Positions 51,870-60,788 of a DNA stretch of 64,000 nucleotides are shown in pieces. Positions within the stretch are counted from its first letter, which is position 1; every line of letters starts with the position of its first letter. The DNA comes from CAG-877 sp045627525 (GTDB lineage: Bacteria; Bacillota_I; Bacilli_A; RF39; UBA660): NCBI GenBank assembly GCA_045627525.1, contig JAZQNW010000006.1, positions 62,001 to 126,000 on the forward strand, given 5' to 3'. The position numbers were made by a program, and so were the translations under genes. A model generated the notes under the pieces. The model was not told where the DNA came from, made no database searches, and saw only the letters and a program-made list of their open reading frames with translations.

Positions 51870-52098
51870 TATTATCACCTAATTTTTTTAATCTATTTAG
51901 ACGTTCTTGTAAATTGTTTTTACGATTTTCTTCTTCTATTGTATCTAATTTATATTCGTTATTTTCTAATACTATAATGTTACTTTCATTTACTTGAAAA
52001 TTTAATTCATCTTTTTTTAATACTATTTTTTCTTTAGTTTTAATATTTTCACAAATTACATAGTTTTCTTCTATTCTATCTATAGCGTATTTTTTCAT
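51856..52098 (-). CDS. DUF3006 protein
   Basis: 80 residues. The pattern YAIDRIEENYVICEN, then LKKDELNFQVNESNIIVLEN, then the C-terminal charged helix NLQERLNRLKKLGDN is that of DUF3006, a small protein nearly always next to an exported ComEC-like metallo-hydrolase. The role is unknown. GGTGAAATA precedes the ATG; it follows the MBL gene by eight bases. Confidence 0.9.
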   Translation of the reverse strand: MKKYAIDRIEENYVICENIKTKEKIVLKKDELNFQVNESNIIVLENNEYKLDTIEEENRKNNLQERLNRLKKLGDNNEQK

Positions 52099-52106
52099 TA
52101 TTTCAC

Positions 52107-53024
52107 CTATCCATTTGTATCTGTATTAATTGTTTCAAATGAAATATCTTTACCATCTGAATTTAAAATTATTGTACCATCTTCATCAGTTCTATATATT
52201 TTAGCCTCTATTTTTTGTAGTTTATTTAATGTTATGTCTTGTGGGTGATTATAAATATTATTTTTTCCTACTGATATTACAGCAAATTTCGGTTTTACTT
52301 TACTCAAAAATATGGCAGAAGTTGAATACTTTGAACCATGGTGGCCAACTTTTAAAACATCGCTTTTTATGTCTTTATCTATGATTTCTCTTTCGACAGA
52401 GCTTGGAGCATCTCCCATAAATAAGTAACTTGTATTACCATAATACAGTTTTATTATTATTGAAGTATTATTTAAATTTGTTTGGTCTGTTCCAGAGTAT
52501 AGTATATTTATTAAGCTGCCTTCAAATTTAATATTTTTATCTATTTCTGGTACTTTAAAAGCTAAATTTTTATTTTCTAATGCTTCAATTACGTCTTCAA
52601 ATGTTTTAGTAGTAGTTACTACATCAGGCATATAGAAATTACTTATTTCAAAATTATTTATTATGTCGTCTAGCCCTCCTATATGATCTTCATGAGCATG
52701 AGTACCAATTACATATTCAAATTTTTCAATTCCCATATTTTTGAAATATGAAACTAATTTTGGACCGTCTTCATTATTTCCAGCATCTATTAACATGTAT
52801 TTATTGTTATTTGCTATTAAAATTGAATCTGCTTGACCAACATCAATGAAATATATTTTTAATTTAGAATCTGTATTTAATACAACAGGAGTTTCTAACA
52901 TTTTCTTTTGTGTTGTTGTATCCTTTTCTTTTTCTTGCTCTTCTGGTAGATATATATACGCCAGTATAATAATTATAATAAAGATAAAAAATTTAATTTT
53001 TTTCCATTTTTGTTTATTAGTCAT
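52107..53024 (-). CDS. ComEC C-terminal-like exported MBL hydrolase
   Basis: 305 residues. One N-terminal membrane segment (about 9-27) anchors an outer MBL domain with IYFIDVGQADSILIA, IDAGNNEDG, the zinc motif THAHEDHIGGL (about 108-118), FMGDAP, LKVGHHGS and AVISVGKNNIYNHP. This is the family of free-standing ComEC C-terminal domains, thought to be secreted nucleases or hydrolases. It is paired with DUF3006 as in many Bacillota. The ribosome site is weak. Confidence 0.93.
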   Translation of the reverse strand: MTNKQKWKKIKFFIFIIIIILAYIYLPEEQEKEKDTTTQKKMLETPVVLNTDSKLKIYFIDVGQADSILIANNNKYMLIDAGNNEDGPKLVSYFKNMGIEKFEYVIGTHAHEDHIGGLDDIINNFEISNFYMPDVVTTTKTFEDVIEALENKNLAFKVPEIDKNIKFEGSLINILYSGTDQTNLNNTSIIIKLYYGNTSYLFMGDAPSSVEREIIDKDIKSDVLKVGHHGSKYSTSAIFLSKVKPKFAVISVGKNNIYNHPQDITLNKLQKIEAKIYRTDEDGTIILNSDGKDISFETINTDTNG

Positions 53025-53150
53025 TATCTATTCTCTTTTCTATTATTATTTATATTTATTATATCATATATTTAAAACTTTTTATCATACTATTTAATTG
53101 ACTAAATTTTTGTTTTTTGCTATATTGTTAATTATAGAGGAGTGTGTTAT

Positions 53151-54599
53151 ATGAATAACGAAAATAATTCTGTAAATGGTTTGACACCTAATGCTGAAGT
53201 ACCTACTAATGCAAATGTTGTTCAACCTATTACAGAAGAAAATAATGCAGGTAATATACCTGAAAATTCAGTTCCAGTACAACCAAATACTGAAACTATT
53301 ACTGCACAAGCAGTAGAGACACCACAGATAAATACTGATAATATTGCTGCACAACCAGCAGTAGAAACACCACAACCACAACCTGTTGTGGAGAATGGTA
53401 ACCAACCTATTTCAAATAGTGATGGTGATAAAAAGAAAAAAAGTGGCATAATTATTGGTTCTGTAGTTGCTATTATTGCTATTGTTGCTGTTTTAGTTCC
53501 TACATTATTAAAAAGCCCAAAAACTGTATTTATTGGTGCTATAGATAAAGCTTATAATGGTATCAATAAATTGTTAGACGTTAACAAATATGATTCTGCT
53601 AAAAGTAATGTAAAAATGAGTTTTGATTTTAAATCTGAAGATAGTGAAGCTCAACAATATTTTGATATATTCAATAAATTGAGTATTGATTGCACAACAG
53701 GTATTGATTCAAAAAATAAAGTAATTAATATGGCATTTAATACAAATTATGATGGATCTACATTAGCTAATTTAAAGGTTTATGGAGAAAATGCTAAAAT
53801 ATATTTATTTTTAGAAAATATATATGATAAATATATAATGACTGATGTTGAAGGATATGATGAATTATTTGCTGATAATTCTGAAAGTGTAAAAGATATT
53901 AAACAAATCTTTAATTCAACAGAAAAAGCTATTACTGGCGCTTTAAAAAAGCAAAACTATAGTAAATCTAATGCAACTGTTAAAGTTGACGGAAAAGACG
54001 TAAAGGTTACTAAAAATGATTTAAAGTTGGATGATAAGACTATTAAATCTATTTCTATTGATGTATTAACAACATTAAAAAATGATAAAGACTTTATTAA
54101 AGCTCTTAATAATAATCTTTCTAAAGATGAACAAATTAAAGAAAGTGATTTTGATGATGCTATTGCTAGTGTTAAAGAGGGAGAATTTAGTGATGAAATT
54201 ACTTTATCAATTTATACTACAGGATTATTTAGTGAATTTGTTCAATTTGATATTGCTGACGATTCTGAAGTGATATCTATTACAAAAGAAAATGATAGTT
54301 ATACAGTAAAAGCAATAGGCAATGGAGATGGTGAATATTTTACTGCTAATGTAACAATTACTGGTGATATGTCTAATTATAAATCAGTTGTAAATGTTGA
54401 AGTTCCTCAACTATTTACTGCAAAAATTAATTTAGAAGGTTCTACTAAGTATAATGAGAAAATTGATAAATTAGATGTTTCTAATAGCGTTGATTATCAA
54501 TCATTAACTGATCAAGATATGGCTACTATCTATCAAAATATATTAAGCAATGAAGGTATTGCTAATTTAATGCAAATGATTGAATCTATGAACGTTTAA
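53151..54599 (+). CDS. Membrane-anchored exported protein of unknown function
   Basis: 482 residues. The first 95 residues are low-complexity, Asn/Pro/Gln-rich and probably a disordered cytoplasmic arm (repeats of AQPAVETPQ type). One membrane segment is at about 99-120 (IIIGSVVAIIAIVAVLVPTL). The outer domain of 360 residues is beta-rich with Lys/Asp repeats, resembling DUF6583-like proteins of gut Bacillota, but no firm family is recognised. Start 53151 is fixed by GAGGAG; the upstream GTG lies in that site. It ends in a strong terminator. Confidence 0.7.
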   Translation: MNNENNSVNGLTPNAEVPTNANVVQPITEENNAGNIPENSVPVQPNTETITAQAVETPQINTDNIAAQPAVETPQPQPVVENGNQPISNSDGDKKKKSGIIIGSVVAIIAIVAVLVPTLLKSPKTVFIGAIDKAYNGINKLLDVNKYDSAKSNVKMSFDFKSEDSEAQQYFDIFNKLSIDCTTGIDSKNKVINMAFNTNYDGSTLANLKVYGENAKIYLFLENIYDKYIMTDVEGYDELFADNSESVKDIKQIFNSTEKAITGALKKQNYSKSNATVKVDGKDVKVTKNDLKLDDKTIKSISIDVLTTLKNDKDFIKALNNNLSKDEQIKESDFDDAIASVKEGEFSDEITLSIYTTGLFSEFVQFDIADDSEVISITKENDSYTVKAIGNGDGEYFTANVTITGDMSNYKSVVNVEVPQLFTAKINLEGSTKYNEKIDKLDVSNSVDYQSLTDQDMATIYQNILSNEGIANLMQMIESMNV

Positions 54600-54615
54600 A
54601 TATATAATTTAAATT

Positions 54616-54647
54616 AAAAATAAACGGTTTTACTACCGTTTATTTTT
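54616..54647 (+). terminator. Terminator after the exported protein gene
   Basis: Perfect AAAAATAAACGG/CCGTTTATTTTT stem with an 8-base loop. Confidence 0.88.
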
Positions 54648-54663
54648 ATTATTGTTAAATAAA

Positions 54664-54684
54664 AAAACAACTCAATAAGAGTTG
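54664..54684 (-). terminator. Terminator of the tRNA pair
   Basis: CAACTC/GAGTTG stem with a 5-base loop and a T run on the minus strand, just after tRNA-Leu. Confidence 0.8.
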
Positions 54685-54700
54685 CTTTTATTTGCAATAA

Positions 54701-54785
54701 TGGTGCGGGTAACAGGAGTTGAACCTGCAAGCCTTGCGGCACTAGATCCTAAGTCTAGCGCGTCTGCCAATTCCGCCATACCCGC
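54701..54785 (-). tRNA. tRNA-Leu (anticodon TAG)
   Basis: 85-base class II tRNA with a long variable arm and encoded CCA. Acceptor GCGGGTA, anticodon stem-loop CTAGA-CTTAGGA-TCTAG gives TAG (reads CUA and, by wobble, CUN), T arm AGGTTCAACTCCT. Confidence 0.95.
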
Positions 54786-54792
54786 AACAAAA

Positions 54793-54869
54793 TGGTGGAC
54801 CCTATAGGACTCGAACCTATGACCGCCCGGTTATGAGCCGGATGCTCTAACCAACTGAGCTAAGGGTCC
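54793..54869 (-). tRNA. tRNA with CAT anticodon, probably elongator tRNA-Met
   Basis: 77-base cloverleaf with encoded CCA. Acceptor GGACCCT/AGGGTCC, D arm AGCTCAGTTGGTTAGAGC, anticodon loop CTCATAA, T arm TAGGTTCGAGTCCTA. It closely matches Bacillus-type elongator Met; initiator features (three G-C pairs in the anticodon stem and mismatched first pair) are lacking. tRNA-Ile2 cannot be fully excluded. It is cotranscribed with tRNA-Leu. Confidence 0.9.
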
Positions 54870-54921
54870 ATTGCTATTTAATAATATCACATATTTTTTA
54901 TTGTTGCAAGAGAAAAAAGAA

Positions 54922-54946
54922 AAAAATAGGTCTTTTCACCTATTTA
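54922..54946 (-). terminator. Terminator over the stop codon of the 142-residue gene
   Basis: AAATAGGT/ACCTATTT stem with a 6-base loop; the TAG stop lies in the stem. Confidence 0.75.
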
Positions 54947-55368
54947 TTCATCATATTTAGTAAATTAATTTTAAACATATCTTTTTCTGGATTTGTTTTA
55001 GAAATCATTACACCCTTATAAGTAGATAATTCTGCTCTATGTCCTTCATCTAAAATTCCTTCTGGTGTAATATTAGTTAATAAGATAATATGCTTTTCTG
55101 TATAGACTGTATAGTGTAAAATTATTTCTCCATGAACTTTAGCAAATAATTCGTCTGTAGGTAATTTTAATTCGTAATTTATAGTTTTTTCTTCTTTATT
55201 ATTATTTACTTCTTTACCTAAGAAATTACCTTTACGTAATTCAGGATAATAATTAAATGTTAATTTTTTATAAGCTAACATGTTATATTTTCTTACTGAT
55301 CTTTCTTTCTTTCTAAAATCATTTTCATCTAGATATTCAAATATATAAGTATTTGTCATATTTGTCAT
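54940..55368 (-). CDS. Small protein of unknown function
   Basis: 142 residues without membrane segments. It starts NTYIFEYLDENDFRKKERSVRKYNMLAYKKLTF and has a beta-rich centre (GEIILHYTVYTEKHIILLTNITPEG), closing with NPEKDMFKINLLNMM. No known family is recognised. Start 55368 is the first ATG with a suitable distance to GGGGG. It is flanked by the tRNA pair and its own terminator, so it is expressed alone. Confidence 0.7.
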   Translation of the reverse strand: MTNMTNTYIFEYLDENDFRKKERSVRKYNMLAYKKLTFNYYPELRKGNFLGKEVNNNKEEKTINYELKLPTDELFAKVHGEIILHYTVYTEKHIILLTNITPEGILDEGHRAELSTYKGVMISKTNPEKDMFKINLLNMMNK

Positions 55369-55377
55369 AATATCCAA

Positions 55378-55615
55378 CCCCCTAATTAGTACTTGAAGTA
55401 AACCCCTTCACCTTCAAAGTACACATATTATAGCATAAAATAATTGATTTGTCAAATATTTCAGTTAAAAATCGTGATTTTGAAATTGAATAACAAGTAT
55501 TTTACATTAAAAATTATATGCTAAAATATGTATAATATTACAAAATAAAAGCCCTTTTAGTCTATAACTAAAGTTGGGCTTTTTGTCTACTTTTTTTATT
55601 TGTACAATTAATAAA
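55378..55615. other. Non-coding gap with promoter and terminator elements
   Basis: About 240 bases. The left part should hold the promoter of the 142-residue gene; the right part holds the terminator of the 781-residue gene. No gene or recognised RNA was seen. Confidence 0.5.
55547..55583 (-). terminator. Terminator of the 781-residue gene
   Basis: AAAAGCCC/GGGCTTTT outer stem with a nested TTTAGT/ACTAAA inner stem, followed by a T run on the minus strand. Confidence 0.85.
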
Positions 55616-57961
55616 TTATCTTGTGTATTGGAAAGAATCATTACTTACTACTACATTTTCAGCTTCACTGTAGCTTGCAGAATCTTCGTTTGAAACAACT
55701 ACTGATTCACTATAATCACTATTTGATTCTTCGTATGAGTAGATGTAATTCCAAGCTTCTTCATTTCCTGCTGCTGCTTGTTCAACTACTTCATTGGCAA
55801 TTATTTCATTTTGAGATTGTGTATTACCAGCGTCAAATTGTGCTCCTGTTTTATTAGGATCTGGTAGTGGATCGCTAGCTGAATAACTTCCAGTTGAATC
55901 TGTAGTTATATCTTTTACACTTTCATCTAGATTTCCTTTTGAATCAGAATGATTGTTGTCAAAGTCAACACCATGTCCTAGATCTTTTTCATTTACTGTA
56001 TTGCCACTATTTATGTTTTTGTTTGCTTCATCTATTTTTTTCTTAAGATCTTCATTATATTGTTTTACTTTTTCTTCATATTCTTTTGCTTTTTCATTAG
56101 CTTCTTTTTGTAATTTTTCTGCTTTTTCTTTTGATGCTTTTTCTGCTTCAGCTTTTGCATTTGAATTTTCTTTTTCAATTTCTTTATTTACTTTATCTTC
56201 AGCAGCTTTTACTTCACTTTCACTTGTTGCCGAAACAGCTTCTTCTCTACTACTTGTTGTTTTTGTAGTAGTTGTTGTGTATGATGAAGAACTACTTCCT
56301 TGATATGAACCACTATTTGTATAAGCAAATACTGTTTCACCAGTAAAGGCTTCGCCTTCATATTCAAATGCTACATTTACTTCTCTTTTGAATTTTTCTA
56401 ATTGACTTAGATCACGATAACTATCACTTATATTATAGTATCCTTTATCAGTTAATTCCTTAATTTTAGCTTCTTTTACCTTATCATATTTAGCATATTC
56501 GCTATTTTCTTCTGCCATAAGACTAACTAATACAACTTTATCAATTATATCATTTGCTTCTTGACATACTCCTAAATCGTTGAAATAGTCTACAGCTTTA
56601 TCTTCTAATGTATAGTCTATTTCTAAATCTTGGAACATTATTTCAGCAGCACTTACCATTGGAACAATTGAATATTTATATGATTTTAGTTCATTTCTAT
56701 AATCACTATGAGCGATTCCATTTTGTCTTACTTCATCTGTAATTGGAAAATCTTTATATAATTCAGCATAGAAAGCATTAACGGCATTAATTTTTGCATC
56801 ACCTGTTGCTTCTTTTGCTTTTAAGAATAATTCATGATATTTATTGTAAAAATCTTTTCCTTCTTGTGAATTGATTAATACACTCATATCTACTGGGCAA
56901 TCTCTATTTTCAATTACATGTGCTCCCATTAATATTAATTGAGCTGTTTTAAAAGCGTTTTTTAATCCATCTCCATCTAATTCTGCACCATTAAAGATTT
57001 GTTCAATCTCAGCTTTTGTATAATTATTATATACTAAATCCATTGCGACAACTTCGTCCCATGTTAGAGCAGCTCTTATATTGCTTCCTGCTTCTATATG
57101 TTTATCAGCAAATAATATATTAAAATTATTTAATACATTACTATATTTATGGAAAGCATTTTTTTGAACTTCACTTGCAGATTTATTTACAATATTATCG
57201 TAACTATTAATTGCAAGCATATCGTCTAAACTTTCACCAGCTATTTTTTTATCTGCTGGAGCAGTTTCTTCTTTTTTGTTTTCAGCACATCCTGTACCTA
57301 CTAAACCAAGTGTTAATACTGCTAAAGTTGCGGCTGTAAATCTTTTAAGTTTTTCAGTTAGAGATGGCTTACCTAATCTTGATGATTTATAATTTTCTAT
57401 CATTTCATCTTTGTTTCTTTTAATATCATTAAATTTACTTTTAATTCTATCTAAAAGAGTAATTTTATTTTTCTTTCTTTCTTTTCTTTTTGCTATTACA
57501 CCAGCAATTCCGGCTCCAATAGCTGCAAATGGTGCAAATTTTTTAATTTTAGCAATAAATCCTTCTTCTGCTTCTTTTTTATTTTCTTCAGAATCTGGTT
57601 TTATTACAACTTCGTTTGGATCATAATCTAATTCTTCAATTTCTTCAACTTCTTCAACAACAGGTACTGGATTAACTAAATTTATACTTGTCATTGGTTT
57701 ATCACTTTTTCTGAAGTTATTAAAATTAGATTCAAAATCTTTTCCTGACATTTTAAATACATACTTTTGATTTATATATTGCTTTAATGTATCAGAATCT
57801 AAATTTTTTTCATTTACGAATTGGGCAAATATTTCTTTACCCTCTTCTTCATTTGTATTAAAGACTGTACCATCTTCATAAAATATACATGTTTGTATTA
57901 CTGTTTCATTATTTTCGTCTATAAAGTCATAAAAGACTATATTTTTAATTTCTTTTTCCAT
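55616..57961 (-). CDS. Large envelope-associated protein of unknown function
   Basis: 781 residues. The N-terminal 80 residues (FYDFIDENNETVIQTCIFYEDGTVF...) look like a small folded domain. An acidic linker follows, then a hydrophobic Gly/Ala segment at about 140-156 and a basic stretch. At about 205-225 a lipobox-like segment LAVLTLGLVGTGCAENKK sits well inside the chain. A helical domain (about 230-545), a Ser/Thr-rich stretch, a Lys/Glu coiled coil (about 570-660) and a Ser/Glu-rich tail follow. I recognise no family. GAGGGGG precedes the start, 14 bases after the 509-residue gene. Confidence 0.65.
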   Translation of the reverse strand: MEKEIKNIVFYDFIDENNETVIQTCIFYEDGTVFNTNEEEGKEIFAQFVNEKNLDSDTLKQYINQKYVFKMSGKDFESNFNNFRKSDKPMTSINLVNPVPVVEEVEEIEELDYDPNEVVIKPDSEENKKEAEEGFIAKIKKFAPFAAIGAGIAGVIAKRKERKKNKITLLDRIKSKFNDIKRNKDEMIENYKSSRLGKPSLTEKLKRFTAATLAVLTLGLVGTGCAENKKEETAPADKKIAGESLDDMLAINSYDNIVNKSASEVQKNAFHKYSNVLNNFNILFADKHIEAGSNIRAALTWDEVVAMDLVYNNYTKAEIEQIFNGAELDGDGLKNAFKTAQLILMGAHVIENRDCPVDMSVLINSQEGKDFYNKYHELFLKAKEATGDAKINAVNAFYAELYKDFPITDEVRQNGIAHSDYRNELKSYKYSIVPMVSAAEIMFQDLEIDYTLEDKAVDYFNDLGVCQEANDIIDKVVLVSLMAEENSEYAKYDKVKEAKIKELTDKGYYNISDSYRDLSQLEKFKREVNVAFEYEGEAFTGETVFAYTNSGSYQGSSSSSYTTTTTKTTSSREEAVSATSESEVKAAEDKVNKEIEKENSNAKAEAEKASKEKAEKLQKEANEKAKEYEEKVKQYNEDLKKKIDEANKNINSGNTVNEKDLGHGVDFDNNHSDSKGNLDESVKDITTDSTGSYSASDPLPDPNKTGAQFDAGNTQSQNEIIANEVVEQAAAGNEEAWNYIYSYEESNSDYSESVVVSNEDSASYSEAENVVVSNDSFQYTR

Positions 57962-57975
57962 ATATTATTCCCCCT

Positions 57976-59505
57976 CTATTTTTCCTTTCTATTTCCTGTA
58001 TATACCCAGCCTTCTTTTAATAGACTAGTGTCATTATATTTACTCCAAGTTGTTTTTGTAGAACCTGCACTATATAATGATCTAGTTTTTGTGCTTGCAT
58101 AACATACAGTACCATATAAAGGTTCTGTTCTAGTTGCTACATCTGAAACGTTTATTGTTGAATAAATAGGTATTGTTTTTGTTACATATGATCCACAAGA
58201 AGCTGATACATTTGAAGATGTTGAAGATGTAACTTTTGATGATGTGGATGTTGTACTACCAACACTTGCTATACTACCAACATATTGATATTCTTTGTAC
58301 CAAAAGTATGGTAATGTTGTACAAGTTTCTTCACAATAGCTATAATCAGCACCTGCAAATTCATAATGTGTAGTAGCTGTACTTCTTGGCGGATTAGTTG
58401 TTTTTATTGTTCTAACATATTTCCAAGAACCTGTACTACCGCTATTTGCAGTTATGTTGTTTACACTTGAATAATTTGTAGTAGTTGTTGTTACATATGT
58501 TGTATTATTAACAATTACATAATTATAGTTAGAACATGATTTTTGTTGATATGATCCAGTTTGAACTAGTGTATCTCTATTTCTAACATATTCCTTTTGA
58601 TAAGTTCCTATTTGTTCTTTACGATCATAACGTTGTAATTTCTTTAGACATGTAGGATCACTGTCTGAACAATTAATAGTTGCTGTTGAACAGTTAACTT
58701 TATACCAAGATGACCATTCAGTCCAACTACTAAATTTAGCTCCTGTAACCTTTTTATATTCATATACGTATGTTTTCTTCTCTTCTGGTTTTGGAGGATC
58801 AGGGATAATTGGATCTGGTTCCTCTGGATCTGTTGGTTTTGGAGTTGGTTTATCAGGATCTACTGGTTTTGGATCTTCTTTATCAGGCTTTGTTGGTGTT
58901 GGTTCTGGTTGTTTTTCTGGTTTACTAGGCTTAATAATTGGTACTATTGGTTTTGTTTCACTAATAGATTCACCTTTCATAATTACTTGTGTTTTTTCTT
59001 TTTCACAAACATATGAATCACAATATGTATAGCATCCTAAATGAACTAATATATAATCTTCAGTTTCACTGTCTTTAATATTTACTTTTAAAATATATTC
59101 ATCAGCTGTTTTAGTTATTTTTACATAACTTTTTTCTACATCTACTGCTTTATTATTTTTGTCAATAAGTGGTGTTATGATTTTTAATCCAATCATTTCA
59201 CTTAATGTCATTGTACGACTTTCACCTATTTCTTGTGGTAATCTTTCGTCAGTATAATATGAAATAGCTGCATCTTTCATAGCATTAAGGTTGTTATTAA
59301 AAATTTGTGATGATATTGCATTTATTTGATCATTATTCAAAGTAATATTGGTATTATCACAATTATTTTTTATATTTTTACTTATAGCTGGTGCCAAAAA
59401 TTTTGGTAATAACCATATTAATAAAAATACAAATATTATTATTAAAATTAATTTTAATAGGAAATCTCTTAATGGAAATCCTCTACGTTCATAATCTTCA
59501 TACAT
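57976..59505 (-). CDS. Large exported protein with a Pro-rich stalk and thrombospondin-like repeats
   Basis: 509 residues. A membrane anchor is at about 12-35. A domain to about 185 has a pilin-like or competence-protein feel (SYYTDERLPQ, MTLSEMIGLKIITPLID). Next is a Pro/Lys/Asp stalk (about 190-245, PEPTPTKPDKEDPKPVDPD). A Ser/Thr/Cys/Tyr-rich outer region follows with WTEWSSW and repeated GTYQKEY, GSYQQKS motifs. The W-x-x-W-S-x-W pattern resembles thrombospondin type 1 domains. Start 59505 has GGGGG nine bases upstream; ATG 59511 lies too close. It is followed by the 781-residue gene as an operon. Confidence 0.68.
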   Translation of the reverse strand: MYEDYERRGFPLRDFLLKLILIIIFVFLLIWLLPKFLAPAISKNIKNNCDNTNITLNNDQINAISSQIFNNNLNAMKDAAISYYTDERLPQEIGESRTMTLSEMIGLKIITPLIDKNNKAVDVEKSYVKITKTADEYILKVNIKDSETEDYILVHLGCYTYCDSYVCEKEKTQVIMKGESISETKPIVPIIKPSKPEKQPEPTPTKPDKEDPKPVDPDKPTPKPTDPEEPDPIIPDPPKPEEKKTYVYEYKKVTGAKFSSWTEWSSWYKVNCSTATINCSDSDPTCLKKLQRYDRKEQIGTYQKEYVRNRDTLVQTGSYQQKSCSNYNYVIVNNTTYVTTTTTNYSSVNNITANSGSTGSWKYVRTIKTTNPPRSTATTHYEFAGADYSYCEETCTTLPYFWYKEYQYVGSIASVGSTTSTSSKVTSSTSSNVSASCGSYVTKTIPIYSTINVSDVATRTEPLYGTVCYASTKTRSLYSAGSTKTTWSKYNDTSLLKEGWVYTGNRKEK

Positions 59506-59551
59506 GTGCATTCGCCCCCTAAAATTGTTTATTATTTTATCATTTTTTTAC

Positions 59552-59818
59552 TTATTTGTCAAATCTTTTTTTTATTCTTACTATAGTTGTACCACTATTA
59601 AAATTGTCTAATTTATAATTATCTACTAATTTATTGTTTTTTAATGCTTCGTGAGTTTCTTTCTTTAATATTCCTGATCCAATTCCATGGATTATTAAAA
59701 CATCATATTTTTTTTGCTTGTAATTGTCTTCTATAAATTCATTTATTTTTATTCTTGCGTAGTCTCTATCAAATCCATGAAGATCAATTGAGGGATAATT
59801 ATTATATAGGGAAATCAT
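59552..59818 (-). CDS. Smr-domain protein
   Basis: 88 residues forming a lone Smr domain: IDLHGFDRDYARIKINEFI at the start (LHG motif), VLIIHGIGSGILKKETHEAL in the middle and GTTIVRIK at the end. Smr domains are nucleases found at the end of MutS2 and alone; they act on DNA or on mRNA at stalled ribosomes. Start 59818 is fixed by GAGGTG eight bases upstream. It overlaps the PfkB gene by 17 bases. Confidence 0.9.
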   Translation of the reverse strand: MISLYNNYPSIDLHGFDRDYARIKINEFIEDNYKQKKYDVLIIHGIGSGILKKETHEALKNNKLVDNYKLDNFNSGTTIVRIKKRFDK

Positions 59819-60698
59819 TATCAAACACCTCTTTTATACTTGGCATCGAATTTCTAGTACCTATATATTTTACAGATAATGCTCCAGCTATTGATGCGTA
59901 GTGAAGTGATTCTTTTAAACTATAGTTTTTACTTAAAAAGTATGTAAATGCTGCATGAAATATGTCACCTGCACCAGTTGAATCAATTGCTTTAACACTT
60001 AAACTTTTTATTATTTCATATTTATTTTCTATTTCTGTAAAACTCCCCTTGTCTTCTAATGTAATTACGATATTTGTATTAAAATATTTTTTTAATTTAT
60101 TATAACAATATACTATTGAATCAATATTATTACTATCTATAGAAGCTTCTGCAAAGTCTTCAGCAAAATCTTTTGAACATATCAAATATGTTACCATTTT
60201 ACCAATTTTTTTATTTGTCTCAGATAACCTTCCAGCATCTAATATGCTTATTGCATTCTTATATTTTTCTAATGTTTCTATAACTGTTTCATAATGTTCA
60301 CCATCTGTTAATATGAAATCAGGTTCTATTTCTACTTTTTCTTTTAATTTTTTTAAATTTTCTCCTTTTGATGTAATTATTGTTCTTGTTCCTTTTTCTG
60401 TGTTTGCAATAATATAACTACTTGAAGTTTTGTGATTTGGAATAATTTCAATATGAGATGTATCCATTCCAGCAATTTTAAAATCATTTATAATTTTTTC
60501 TCCAAAATAATCATTTCCTATTGCTGTATAAAAGGCTACATCGGCGCCCCACTGGTTTAATAAATATGCTCCATTAGATGCTGATCCGCCAGCACATTCA
60601 ATTAATTGATCTGTACGATATTTTTTATTTTCTTTTGGATATATTGTTACTGGGAGTGTTATATCATATGTTGAATGTCCTATACAGACTATTTTCAT
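59802..60698 (-). CDS. PfkB-family sugar or nucleoside kinase
   Basis: 298 residues. The ribokinase fold is shown by the start VCIGHSTYDITLP, the substrate loop GGSASNGAYLLNQWG, the lid-proximal LTDGEHYE and the active-site AIDSTGAGDIFHAAFTYFLSK with the anionic-hole GAGD near 250. The substrate is unknown; fructose, ribose or adenosine are usual. AAGGATT precedes the start 60698. It overlaps the Smr gene. Confidence 0.92.
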   Translation of the reverse strand: MKIVCIGHSTYDITLPVTIYPKENKKYRTDQLIECAGGSASNGAYLLNQWGADVAFYTAIGNDYFGEKIINDFKIAGMDTSHIEIIPNHKTSSSYIIANTEKGTRTIITSKGENLKKLKEKVEIEPDFILTDGEHYETVIETLEKYKNAISILDAGRLSETNKKIGKMVTYLICSKDFAEDFAEASIDSNNIDSIVYCYNKLKKYFNTNIVITLEDKGSFTEIENKYEIIKSLSVKAIDSTGAGDIFHAAFTYFLSKNYSLKESLHYASIAGALSVKYIGTRNSMPSIKEVFDNDFPI

Positions 60699-60764
60699 AC
60701 TTATCAAATCCTTTCTTAATAATTATAACAAAATATGACAAATAACGCTATAATATAGAAAAAT

Positions 60765-60788
60765 AAAAAAAGAGTAATTCTCTTTTTT
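60765..60788 (-). terminator. Terminator of the seven-helix membrane gene
   Basis: AAAAAAAGAG/CTCTTTTTT stem with a 5-base loop, at the stop codon of the minus-strand gene. Confidence 0.8.

Noticed and set aside
55953..56303. Open frames on the plus strand opposite the 781-residue and other minus genes
   Set aside because: They are antisense shadows with Phe/Ser/Leu-rich translations and no ribosome sites.
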